From Prostheceraeus crozeri (taxonomy: Eukaryota > Platyhelminthes > Polycladida > Euryleptidae): DNA of 64,000 nt. Below the pieces are notes generated by a model, which was not told the DNA's origin, searched no databases, and was given only the letters and a program-made list of their open reading frames with translations. A program made the position numbers and the translations under genes. This document shows positions 54,099-64,000 of the stretch, in pieces (within the stretch, counting starts at the first letter, position 1; the number at the start of each line of letters is the position of its first letter). Location: the NCBI GenBank assembly GCA_907163375.1, contig CAJQUW010015331.1:124001-188000 (forward strand), given 5' to 3'.

Positions 54099-57000
54099 TT
54101 ACCAATCTTTGCGAGGGCATATCCATCGTCTTAGGAACAACTTATTTGGTTGGTTGTACGGTGGGCAGTCATTTGCACTCCGTGCATTTTCCAGACTTGC
54201 CCAAAAGTCTATCAATGATGTAGAGTTCATGTGAGTTCCGGTAAAAGTACGATGTCGTAAATAATCACAAACAGTCATTGCTGGTGTAAACCACCCTGTA
54301 AAACCAGGTAAATTACAATGTGGAATTTTGACGAATTGAGCTAAAATTCCAGTGACGAAAGCATCTTCTATATGAAGAATTGGTAACATATTTCGACGAA
54401 ACAGATCCATTGCTCTTAAAGTTCCCCAAACAGCATCACCATTGAATATATATGAATTGCCTGAAGCATGAGTAGGAAAGTCTGGATAAGGGTAGTCCAT
54501 GGTGGAAACGAACCATTTATTATTTGAATTTCTCTGCACCCAGTTATGTTTTATCATGTTTCCAATGACTTTTGGACCGCTGCGATCAGGTTCCCCTTGA
54601 AGACGACGCAGCATTCGCATTAAGTAAGGAATATTAAGCAGCATGTCATCGTCAGATTTCATTACATAATGCATTGGATTGCAAAATTTTGAAATCCATG
54701 ACAATGCAACTAAAACTTTGTATGTCAGTTTCCGATATGAATCATTTAGATTGAGGAGCATAAGATCTCCATGTACAGTCCATTCGTTGTCCAGTTTTTG
54801 CTTGTCCTTTGAAGATTGTCCGACCACAAAAAAAGTCTGAAACATAGAGTAGGGGCAAAGTAGGAAATGTCAACTCAAAAGAATTCTAGCACACAGTAAA
54901 ACATTCTATGCCAAAAGAATCGGTTTTAGTCAGAGATTATGTTCCCGAGATTTAAAAATTTGATCAATTTTTGAAAAAGCAATTTTTTTCATATATGATT
55001 CGTTTCCTAAACGACACTACAATTTTCATACTTAAGAAGTATGAAACTTTTTAAATATCTAATCTAAATATCAGGTTTTACGATATGACAGGGATAAAAA
55101 TAGAGATGCTCTTCTTGATAAGGTTGATCCTTTTATCATTAATCTATATATTGCATTGCTTTGATGATAATCAATTACTTGGTGATTTCACCAAAACAAT
55201 ACAAAATTCACATCTCACATGCAGTGCTAGAACCAAAAAGAGTTCACTTAATAAGATTTGAAACTGCTAGCAGAGTGTGACTGGTGTCATCCACTTTCCT
55301 CCTCAGGCTTCGATAACTTTGATATGCGACCTCAATGACAATACCATTATCTGTTTCTATATGCCGCATACCTAAAGGTCCTTGCCTAAATGCGATAAAA
55401 ATTCATGTAGTTTAGTAGAGTTTGTAATGACGTCTATTGAATGCTTACAGAGAAATTCCACTGAAGCTGGAGTTCCTGTCTAAACCCGTGTATCACCTAT
55501 GGCATCACCATTCACAACCATTAAAACTTATCAATTTTCAAAAACATAGCGCTTGATTCAATTCTATATTCGAAGCATAGAGTGCGACTATGTCGTGAAT
55601 CCTGAAGTGATATTTAGATATCATCATCCTCAAAATGCTCAAACATACTGCATGCATGTTGTGTAAATGCTGGTGCTCCGGCCAACATTGATCTAGCCTC
55701 TATGATAATAGGTATTCTGTATAGTCAGAAGGGCAACAAAATGAAGAAACCCGAGGCCGTGCAGATTGCATAAAGATTTGCAGAAAACCATTTCGCCTGG
55801 GCATAGAATAGAAAGATGTTCTCAGACATGAACAATTTAAGTACAAAAATTCATTGTAAGATGTAGACCCTGAGTTTCATCTTACAATGGCACGTCAGTA
55901 CGGCTCGGAATGGCCCAAGCTGGCTTAGAAATTCTATAATGGCTGTCTGTTATGCAATTCGGAAGACAACTTTAGATTCCATGTCGCGAGCCGTTCCAGG
56001 CAAGTCATTCAGCTTGTTCATTCATTCTAAGTATTTTAAGCTAGCTGGGGCCACTCCAAGTTCTACTAACGAGTCCTTGTCGGGCGAAACGCAGCGTTTG
56101 CGACTGCCGATCTTCATTCTTCTCCGCCAACCAAATTCTAAAAGCGATCACTAAAAACTACTTGGAGAGCGGAGGATCTATAAAGCGATTGGAGTCTCTG
56201 GAGGACGCAGACATGAAAAAGCTAAGAGAATATTTTGACAGGTCAACGCCCCAAAAATTGCAGGAAGAGGCTTTTTTCTCCATCATATACTTTCTAGGGC
56301 AGCGAGGCCGTGAGTGGATCCGCTACTTAAAAAGATCCAATGTACTGATCAACGTTGATTCAAAGGGCATGCGATACGTTGAGATAAGCAACCTGAACGC
56401 CATTCAAAAGAATCATCAACCATCAGTTTCAAAGCAAAGTGTTGATCAAAAGCAATCACGGATCTATGAGACGGACGATCAAGGAAATTGTCCTGTAGTT
56501 GCAATTGAGACACTACTAAGTAGATTGCCAGAAAATGCTGAATATCTTTTTTACAAGCCTCTGAAAAATTGGCGTGATTACAAGTGCTGGTACAATTCCA
56601 ACCTCGTGTTGGGATCTCAAACATTAGGGAATTTGATGAAGAAAATCTCTCAAATGCTAATTTATCTAAATTGTACACCTCACATTGTGTTCGTGCGACT
56701 GTGGTAACAGAAATGTTCAACAATGGAGCAACAGTTCAAGACATCCAATGTGTCACAGGGCGCAAAAGTTCAGACTCTGTGAGGCGATATCTGAAACGTG
56801 TTGGTGATTCCAAGAAACAGGACTTCTCGCGGATGCTAGTAAACAGCTTTAGCACTTCAACAGGCTCATCAAACTCGGAAAGTAAGTTTTTGATTAAAAT
56901 ATCATTTGATGAAAATTGTCATTACATCAACTGCTTTCCTTATATTTCAGTTCGGTGTGAGGCTCCTCCAAACAAAAAAATGGTTGTGGAAGCAGATGGG

Positions 57001-60000
57001 AACAGGAACTTCGTTCGAATATCTTTTGAATAAGAGACATAAAGACACAAAGTTATAAGTCATAGACGCATCACGGATGCTTTTTGATAAAAATGCAATA
57101 AAGCATCATATGTTTTTTGCTGTTTCAATAATCATTAATTGGTGCAAAACATAAACGAGACATTAATCACAGAAACAGTGCACAATCAATAGCATAGCAA
57201 ATAATAGACAGAGAGTCAAGTTAGCCAATTTAAAGGGATTAATCGGAAATTGATTTCCAAAGACTTTTCTAATGTTCCCAAAAATATGCAAATGTAGGCC
57301 TACTATCTGGTAGTAATTTTGCAATGCAGATCTCTCTAGGCTTCAAGGTCATTCGATGTCTATTTCCGTCATTGCTGGTGTCATCTTACATGGCAAAGGA
57401 TAGGAGGACATCGGCAGATATCTATGACAAAACAGCATTGCTGGTGTCAAATCTTATAAACAATACTTCCTTGATGAATGAGTTGCATGAAGCACAGATA
57501 TCGGTCCGTGTGACTGACACCGTTTCTAAGCTATCGACAGGCAGAATTTCATTGTCAAATTGGTTTTTCGGTTTGTCATAGGCACATAACACTCAATTTC
57601 TATCCAAGATTGCTGCGTTTAGACAGAAACCCATAACTTAGGCAGGAAGCATTGTCAATTTACCTGAATGCTCTCTGTCTCTGTTGTGTTTTCTATTATT
57701 TGTATAGCTAACTTCATGAATAACTTTCAGGTGCTATATTGCTATGATGGAGAGAATTCTATGAGCTTCTATGACATAAGATGATCAACTAGAGCACGTC
57801 ATTAAATATTTTCTCTTCAGACATCACAATCCAAGAACTACTTTTCTGCTTGGATATCAGCAGCTCAGACGGATCTTCTAATCTTTGAAATGCTCATCTT
57901 GCCGTTATGTATCGAGGAACAAAGCTAAAAGACCTCTATATTTGAAACTCATTCATTTTTGGATCAAATTGTTGAATTGCTAAGATAGACTTTCGGCCTA
58001 TGCGTTTGAGAGGTGCGAATCACGCATATTCAGAATCAACCGGCAGGGTGGATCCAATTTATTTTTGTGAACTTTGAAGATACCGTATAAATGAGGTGGT
58101 TGACCACCTTGTGATACACCTTTTCCAACTCATGTATCAGCTAAACTAATTTGATAGTACAGGGTGTCCCGTTTTAGACTGAAAAAGTAAAAACGCTACT
58201 GTGTGTGAATAAAAGATCATAGCTCAGCGCTTCCACTTGTAAGTTTATCTACATGAAACCGGATTTTGTTCTATGCTTTGAAATTACAATAACTATCAAT
58301 AGTTAAGGAGCATTATAGTTTTATTTATAGTCATGAAATTCCAAAATATTTACAAAAAATGCATTGAAATTAAATGTTTAATAAGACTAAATTCGACTTA
58401 TTTGCTATGAATAACAAATGAAAAGAATTCTTGTTAGCCATACACACACAGACATGACTGTCTGTGTGTGTATAGAATTATACACACAGACAGTCATGAG
58501 ATGAATTCACATTGGCGCACCTGTTTTCTCTTTGTCCGCATTACAATGATTAATCGCTATTGTCATCAAGCAATCAATGCTCTTTTCAATGAAGAGCTGT
58601 TGGTGATGATGAATCACGTGAATAGATTTCATCAATAGTTTGTTTATATTCCATCAATCGATTTTATACAGCGATAAGACAGGAGTAACGTCTGAAATTA
58701 ACCATCTGTTAACTTTCTGTTAATCGAGTCAGTCATGCCGCACTTAACGATACAAGACAATGTTGACCTTGTTATCAGACTTTATGTTAACTTTATTATC
58801 AGAATGGTGAAAATATCTCTGCTGCCATTCGTGCTTATTGCACAGCTCACAAAATAAAGGAGAGAAAATATGCTCCAGTTTATAACACTGTGAAATTAAT
58901 GATAACACGATTCGATGCCACATCATCTTGCCTTGTTGAGCCTAAAAGTCCGGGAGCCAGCGTGAAGTTGTGCAGGGAACGAGGTAGTACGCAAAACTTT
59001 CACATAGCATAGTACACCTCTAACCTACTGCAAAACTTCGCGTCTGCCGGATCAGATCATTTGCTTTTCAGAAATAGAGAGGATAACAAAATCCTATGTA
59101 TTTCCAGTGGTAAAATTGTGACATTTAAGGTATTGACTCCATTTTTCGAATTTTTGCTCATAAAAGTTACACAAATTGGTATTTTGTTGAACTGGTTATT
59201 ACAGAAATCATCTACAGATCATGATCTTTCAAATGAGTTATCATTCAGTGACAGAGGATGAAGTAAAGTGTACAAACAGACACTTTTCGTTGGTGTAACT
59301 GCAAATTTTAACATAGAAATTTCAGGAAAATTGTTGATATACTTTAACGAAAAGTGTCTGTTTGTGCACTTTACTTCATCCTCTGTCACTGAATGATAAC
59401 TCATTTGAAAGATCATGATCTGTAGATGATTTCTATAATAACCAGTTCAACAAAATACCAATTTGTGTAACTTTTATGAGCAAAAATTCGAAAAAATGGA
59501 GTCAACACCTTAAATGTCACAATTCTACCACTGGAAATACATAGGATTGTGTTATCCTCTCTATTTCTGAAAAGCAAATGATCTGATCCGGCAGACGCGA
59601 AGTTTTGCAGTAGGTTAGAGGTGTACTATGCTATGTGAAAGTTTTGTGTACTACCTCGTTCCCTGCACAACTTCACGCTGGCTCCCGGACTATTATGCCC
59701 GTCGAGTTCGTGAGGATGAGGACATTGATGATGTGAAACAGGTGATTTATGAAGATTGCAATATAAGCACCAGAGCTATATCGCTAATCGATGCCTCTTC
59801 TCAAAAAGCAAGGTTCATGCTATCCTGACGAAGGAATTGGGCACAAAGCCTTTCAAACCAAAATTGGAACGGTATCTCTCTGATGGTGCTATTGAAGAAC
59901 GACATAGTGATGAGTTCAGTGATGAGGCCATGTTTGATTTAAACCCTTCGCTGAACAAACAGAACTGTCGTTTCTGGGCTAGTGAGAGACCTGCTAACTC

Positions 60001-63000
60001 GTCGTTTGTCGTTCGACAATTTCCTCAAAAGTTGATGGTATGGATTGGCTTTTCAAAGACAGTTGTCATTGGTCCGTACTTCTTTGATGGGTCCGTTAAT
60101 TCGACATCATATTCCAATATGATAATAGATTTCGTCATTCCAGAGCTTAAACGGAGAAGGAAGTGGATTTTGCCTTCTGGGGATATTTGAAATCTGCCGT
60201 ATGTGGACGTAATCACAGCAGTCTTGCGTCTTTGAAAAGTGATATAAAGAACTTTGTTTGCACATTGTCTCAAGACTATTTTTCCAGTTGTGTTGACAGC
60301 ATCATCACACGCTGTCAGTTGTGTTTAGATAACAATGGTGACTTACTCGAATAAATTATAATTTTTTCGGCATTATTTTTTCATTGACGGTTCACGAACA
60401 TTGTTGGTGTTTATGTTTTTCGTAAATCCGGTTTCCTGTCCTACCTAATATATTTTTTCAAATCATTGTTAGTTTTCTAAAAACTATGAGCATTTTATTT
60501 TTTCAGTCTAAAACGGGACACCCTAAATTAACTCAATTCATATGCCTTCAGCACATCAAAACCTATATCATTAACAAAGAATCTCAGATCTAACTGAAGG
60601 AATCTCAGTTCAGTTGTTAAGTTGTGCAATCAACTCATCAATATCCTCAGTTCTTCAAGTACAAAATATCTCATATCGAATAGAGGTTGAGAGATTTTAA
60701 CTCACAAGGCCGTCAACTGTGTCAAGTCAAGAGCTATAAACGCAGCTCAACAATCAATCCAACTATAAACTTGATTGCTGCATGAATGAAATCAACATTT
60801 CACTTTTCAATTAAAGATGCCACGTAATAGTATCAGCATAATTGACAAACGGAGGATCGTTGCTGCTTCCAACCGACGTGAGGATTTTTGTGAGACCGCC
60901 CGCCAATTAAATATTTCGTACAATACAGCGAACGCTTTTGTGCGACGATATCAAAGGTTCGGTACTGTCGCTAGATCTCGAGGCGGTCCACACAATATTC
61001 GTGCGGATGAAGATATGGTTGCTAGCTTGATTTTAATCACAGAAGATCACCCAGAATTTTTCCTAGAGCAGATAAATTCTGAGTTGAGAGAGAGTTCATC
61101 TTCCTAATAAGCCAACGGTTTGCGACAACACCATTGCTAAAACTTTGGACGGCTGTCTCTACTTTGAAGCTGAGACGCGATGTTCCACAACAACGTAATA
61201 TATGGATGAGATTAAGGAAGACAGAAAGTCTATGAGTAAATGGTTACTTCGCAATGCAAGCAGAGAAAAGGTGTACATAGATGAGACTGGTTTTCGTCTT
61301 CAGACACGCAGAATTAAGGGCAGATCACCCAGAGGCCAACAAGCTTTTCGAGTTGCGGATGGACGGCGGAGTCAGAATACGTCGGCCATTTTGCAGTATC
61401 AAGCAAAAGAGGTTTGGTAAACCATGCTTACAGAGAAGGGGGATACAATAAACGTGCGTTCAAAGAATTTCTCGAAGAAACCTCACAAGTCTTGGCTGAT
61501 ACCTATTGTGCTCATATGTGACAATGTACCGTTTCACAATTCGGCTGAGCAAGCAAATCTCCAAATTGCTCATACTAATCGATTTCAGCCTTCTTATTCT
61601 CCTTTCTTCAATATATGCGAAGGCTCATTCAGTGTAAGTAAATCGGAATTCAAACGTCTAATGGCCGAAATTCGGAATGAACTGCTACCACAATTGCATC
61701 AACAACGCATTGCATCACTCATGCAAATGGCGGAACAGTCAATTTCTGCAGTTACCGAGACCAAAGCTAGAAACATTTATCAACATATGCTGACGCTTAT
61801 CCCTGCCTGTTTGGCACAAGAAGATATTAATTATGAGTGACTGTAAAATTATGAAATATATGATTCATTTGGATACCACTTGTCTTTATGACGGAACTAT
61901 AACAAATGAAAACGGAAAAATGAAATTAAAATCCCAATTAAGTTCTAATAAAAATAATGAAATAGCCGATGCATTTTATCAAGTTATTGGTGTTACAATG
62001 ATAAAGTATAGTGCACATTAATTATCAGCTTGTGTTATTGTTATGCCTAATGGCAAATGTAAAGTTACAAAGTTACTTAATGATTTGAGAAAATAATTGA
62101 TGACTTGAGGATTTTACTCTTGAACCGAGATAGAAGTATGCAAAATCGGTGAATTTCACGACATTTATCAATTATCTCAAGTCAAAAACAAATATTGAAT
62201 TTGTCCTGAGATATTTTGTTATTGAACTGACAATTATTGCTCTTGGATTGGAAAAGGTGATAACTTCGTTCATTATTTGCTCAGTAGGCCATTAGGACAT
62301 TAGGCTTTAGCTTTTGTCGGTTGCGATTAAATTTTTCCTCTTTATAAATGAAGGGATATTTTTGTCCACTTGTCATGTATGCATGAAACAAATTCTTGAG
62401 ATTTTTTCAAAACTGTTAGAATATGCCCATCATAGCTTTCTCAGTCTTGAATAACAACTCCATTTCCTTTGTCGAAGCGAGATAGTATGATTTCTTTCTG
62501 CTTTTTTAAATTGTTCAATGCTTTTAGCATTTTATTCCACTTTTTAAGACGGTAGTGCATGTAAAAATGTGAAAAGTGTATTACTTAAAAAAGGTGGAAT
62601 AAATTGCTAAAAGCATTGAACAATTTATGAAAGCATAATGAAATCAGAATATCTCGTTTATATACCCAGCGTTATGGATTGTCCACAACATCACATTCAA
62701 ATATCTTGTCTATCAATCTGACATCTGTATCTGCTATACCGTACATGTATATAAATCTTAACAGCTTCATGCTAGATCTAAGATAAGCATCTCCATACCG
62801 GATGAAAAAACTCGATGCTCGCGGTTAAACATCGGTACAACATCTGAGCTTGCCGAACCGAACCAAAAATAAAGTTCTGATATGGCTTGGTCACAACAAC
62901 ACGCGACCGGACCGAACCCCAGCCAATGAATGAAAATGTACTGCGGCCACAGGTGCAGTCAAGAATGAATTTCTGGCCAGGGAAAGCACTGGAAACTTTA

Positions 63001-63662
63001 CCCGTGTTGCATCTCTGTCTATATAGACACCTCGCGTGCTATATAATCAAAAATCAATTCTCACATTTTGAGCTCACCTGTACACTGATAGACGTATTTC
63101 CCCATGTTTGTCTAATTGCTTGACGCATCCTCTGATTGCTGGGAGCAGATAGTATGAAAACTATAAGAAAAGCCGTCGGACCATTTGGATTGCACGCTCT
63201 TCTAGGTGTTCTAGAAATTGTTATATTATCCAGTTCTTGGACAGTCGGATGACCAGTTCGACGCCTGTGAACCGGTAACATTCCTTCCATTTCTTCATTC
63301 TCTTCATTATCGGCGACGGGTTTGGCAACCATAACAGTGACTGGATGAAATACAGATTTGGATTTGGGAGCAGTTGTGTACTTATGTTGTTTCTCAATCA
63401 AACTTTCTGCTCTCCATTCAAATGTTTTAACTATGAGCGGTCTATGTTCTTCTACTATCCGCGGTCTAAAGGTAAATACGAAGCCTCCCATTTCAGGCAG
63501 TAGATTGTTAGAAGAATCTTGGTGATTGACAATGTTTTTCTCTCGAACATGCCGATTCTGAAATATTGGTCGAATATATGCGTATAAAATGAAGATACTA
63601 GAAACCAAGCATGCATGTTTGAAGATGCGACGAGGTTGTGATGGCCCTAACAAGCGCACCAT
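54099..63662 (-). CDS. Beta-1,3-galactosyltransferase-like glycosyltransferase (GT31)
   Basis: Host gene of two coding exons, 63662-63078 (195 codons) and 54836-54099, joined in phase 0 by a GT-AG intron of 8.24 kb (donor CAG|GTGAGC, acceptor TATGTTTCAG|ACT); predicted protein about 440 residues. It is a type II Golgi enzyme: residues about 14-32 (FKHACLVSSIFILYAYI) are the membrane anchor, followed by a stem. The catalytic domain starts FLIVFILSAPSNQRMRQAIR, QTWG; exon 2 has FFVVGQSS, DSYRKLTYKVL, the DxD-type motif MKSDDDMLL, YPDFPTHASGNSYI and HIEDAFVTGI, all GT31 landmarks. It transfers a UDP-sugar, probably galactose or GlcNAc, in beta-1,3 linkage; donor specificity cannot be read from sequence. 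Confidence 0.9.
54843..54960. repeat. Terminal fragment of the hAT-type element next to a splice acceptor
   Basis: Reads CATAGAGTAGGGG, then GTCAACTCAAAAGAATTC, ACACAGTAAAAC and GAATCGGTTTTAGTCAGAGA, parallel to the inner end of the 40402 copy (CATAGAGTAGGG, GTCGACTCAAAC, ATACAGTGAAAA, GATTCAGTTTTTTCGGAGAT). It begins 4 nt from the acceptor AG of the glycosyltransferase last exon. The other end was not located. Confidence 0.6.
54961..55980. other. Intron sequence without recognised elements
   Basis: AT-rich intron of the glycosyltransferase gene. Only a single hairpin-arm copy (55810-55835) is recognisable. Confidence 0.4.
56100..57033 (+). pseudogene. Crypton-type tyrosine recombinase relic (DUF3504-like)
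   Basis: An open frame runs from about 56100 through NQILKAITKNYLESGGSIKR and FFSIIYFLGQRGREWIRYLK (the first catalytic Arg region) to GSQTLGNLMKKIS. The rest continues in another frame with KLYTSHCVRATVVTEMFNNG (H-x-x-R box), IQCVTGRKSSDSVRRYLKR (final Tyr) and then ends by 57033. This is the layout of Crypton recombinases and of the ZMYM/KIAA1958 DUF3504 domain derived from them. The frame changes once around 56620-56650, so it is a relic. It lies in the glycosyltransferase intron, opposite strand. Element ends were not found. Confidence 0.65.
57034..58159. other. Intron spacer between Crypton relic and mariner
   Basis: No supported gene; an 85-codon frame at 57324 has no recognised domain. 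Confidence 0.4.
58160..60525 (+). mobile_element. Mariner-like element split by a foldback insertion
   Basis: Terminal repeats CAGGGTGTCCCGTTTTAGAC and the complement AGGGTGTCCCGTTTTAGACT are at the two ends, next to TA on the left. Transposase fragments in several frames: MPHLTIQDNVDLVIRLYVN, NISAAIRAYCTAHKIKERKY, then after the insertion RRVREDEDIDDVKQVIYEDC, FSDEAMFDLNPSLNKQNCRF, KLMVWIGFSKTVVIGPYFFD and finally FAFWGYLKSAVCGRNH. The stretch holding the second catalytic Asp is deleted between the last two blocks. Inactive. A perfect palindrome TACACACACAGACA/TGTCTGTGTGTGTA lies at about 58440-58475. Confidence 0.85.
58947..59691. mobile_element. 745-bp foldback element inside the mariner
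   Basis: AGTCCGGGAGCCAGCGTGAA at the left is mirrored by its complement at the right; the arms stay complementary for about 345 bp with few mismatches around a short loop near 59285-59320. No ORF of note. It splits the mariner frame between LVEPKSPG and RRVREDE. No target duplication was clear. The near-identity of the arms suggests a recent insertion or repair between arms. Confidence 0.88.
60817..61840 (+). pseudogene. IS630/Tc1-superfamily transposase relic (DDE)
   Basis: Three adjacent frames form one decayed gene: a helix-turn-helix part (SISIIDKRRIVAASNRREDF, NISYNTANAFVRRYQRFGTV), then KVYIDETGFRLQTRR (first Asp), then IVLICDNVPFHNSAEQANLQ (second Asp) and QPSYSPFFNICEGSFSVSKS (final Glu), with 32 residues between the last two. 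At least two frame changes, near 61100-61200 and 61420-61500. Terminal repeats were not recognised in the flanks. It lies in the glycosyltransferase intron on the opposite strand. Confidence 0.7.
62490..62644. repeat. MITE-like inverted repeat, about 150 bp
   Basis: AAATTGTTCAATGCTTTTAG and its complement CTAAAAGCATTGAACAATTT flank a short centre, with a second matched pair TATTCCAC.TTTTTAAG / CTTAAAAAAGGTGGAATA closer in. Palindromic end to end, no coding capacity. Confidence 0.8.
62645..63077. other. Intron sequence next to the first glycosyltransferase exon
   Basis: No gene or repeat recognised apart from the splice donor at the edge (63077 and downstream on the minus strand). Confidence 0.5.
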
Positions 63663-64000
63663 TACTGCGCTGCAAGGGATAGATTACTGCGGATTATACC
63701 CAATTGTAATCTGTGGTGATGTCACACTGATACGTCATTGTTGTGTTTTCTCGCTAAGAATGGTGTTCTGTAATGCGCTAGATGCAATATGCCTATGTGT
63801 AAGTGTATTTAAGTAAGAGAAACAATGTAAGAGAAGCAACATGTAATTAATGTTAAATAAACTAAAATGAAGATAATGAAGAAAAGTTATTGGATTTTGC
63901 AAATAGTCAGTTCTATTAGTTCTTTTGCTCCAGTCTGTCAAGAGACTCACACCATGGACAGCTGTCCATGCTCACACACAGGATTTCAGGACAACAACCT
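63663..64000. promoter_or_regulatory. 5' flank of the glycosyltransferase gene
   Basis: Should hold the 5' untranslated region and perhaps the promoter for the minus-strand gene. No TATA box or motif stands out. Confidence 0.3.

Noticed and set aside
1-64000. tRNA, rRNA or toxin genes
   Set aside because: None recognised by eye; a covariance search would be needed to exclude small RNAs.

Overview
The window is animal DNA, probably from an invertebrate. It is AT-rich, with intron-containing host genes and dense, nested transposons. No species can be named from the sequence. Two host genes can be supported, both on the minus strand: a nicotinic-type Cys-loop receptor subunit (four exons seen, 21233-26507) and a GT31 beta-1,3-glycosyltransferase (two exons, 54099-63662, split by an 8.2 kb intron full of transposons).

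About 1-17400 is a Polinton/Maverick (adintovirus-like) element whose recognised genes all look whole; its left end lies before the window and its right end is not defined. It carries the standard core: packaging ATPase, chromodomain integrase, double-jelly-roll major capsid protein, adenain-type protease, pVI-like and pX-like minor virion proteins, and protein-primed family B DNA polymerase. It also carries unusual cargo: a clear TATA-binding-protein core, two tandem paralogues with a PC4-like fold pattern, a free-standing protein resembling the polymerase N-terminal region, a RING-like membrane protein, an overprinted Cys-rich ORF, two paralogous WEVG-motif proteins and a zinc-finger coiled-coil protein. 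A motif ATGCAAA lies 29-46 nt upstream of six start codons, always in gene sense, and marks tightly packed operon-like units (pX; ATPase to integrase; pVI-capsid-protease; each WEVG gene; the PC4/TBP unit). The polymerase gene lacks it and instead has a TATA box and two short introns. I infer an early/late division in which the element's own TBP may read a dedicated promoter motif, as the viral TBPs of beta/gamma-herpesviruses do.

17.3-20.1 kb holds tandem arrays: four units of about 306 bp joined by runs of G, then a composite array. 20.1-26.5 kb is the receptor gene, with a Tc1 relic beyond its 3' end and a hAT relic in an intron. 27.5-31.9 kb is a broken BEL/Pao fossil. 32-41 kb is AT-rich and gene-poor, and ends in two inverted copies of a hAT-type non-autonomous element with 8-bp target duplications. 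41966-45935 is a mariner element split by a 2.57 kb insertion with long terminal inverted repeats. 48168-49641 is a 5'-truncated, GC-rich LINE with a 10-bp target duplication, followed by a much older LINE relic. 54-63.7 kb is the glycosyltransferase gene; its intron contains a Crypton-type tyrosine recombinase relic, a mariner split by a 745-bp foldback element, and a decayed IS630/Tc1-type transposase.
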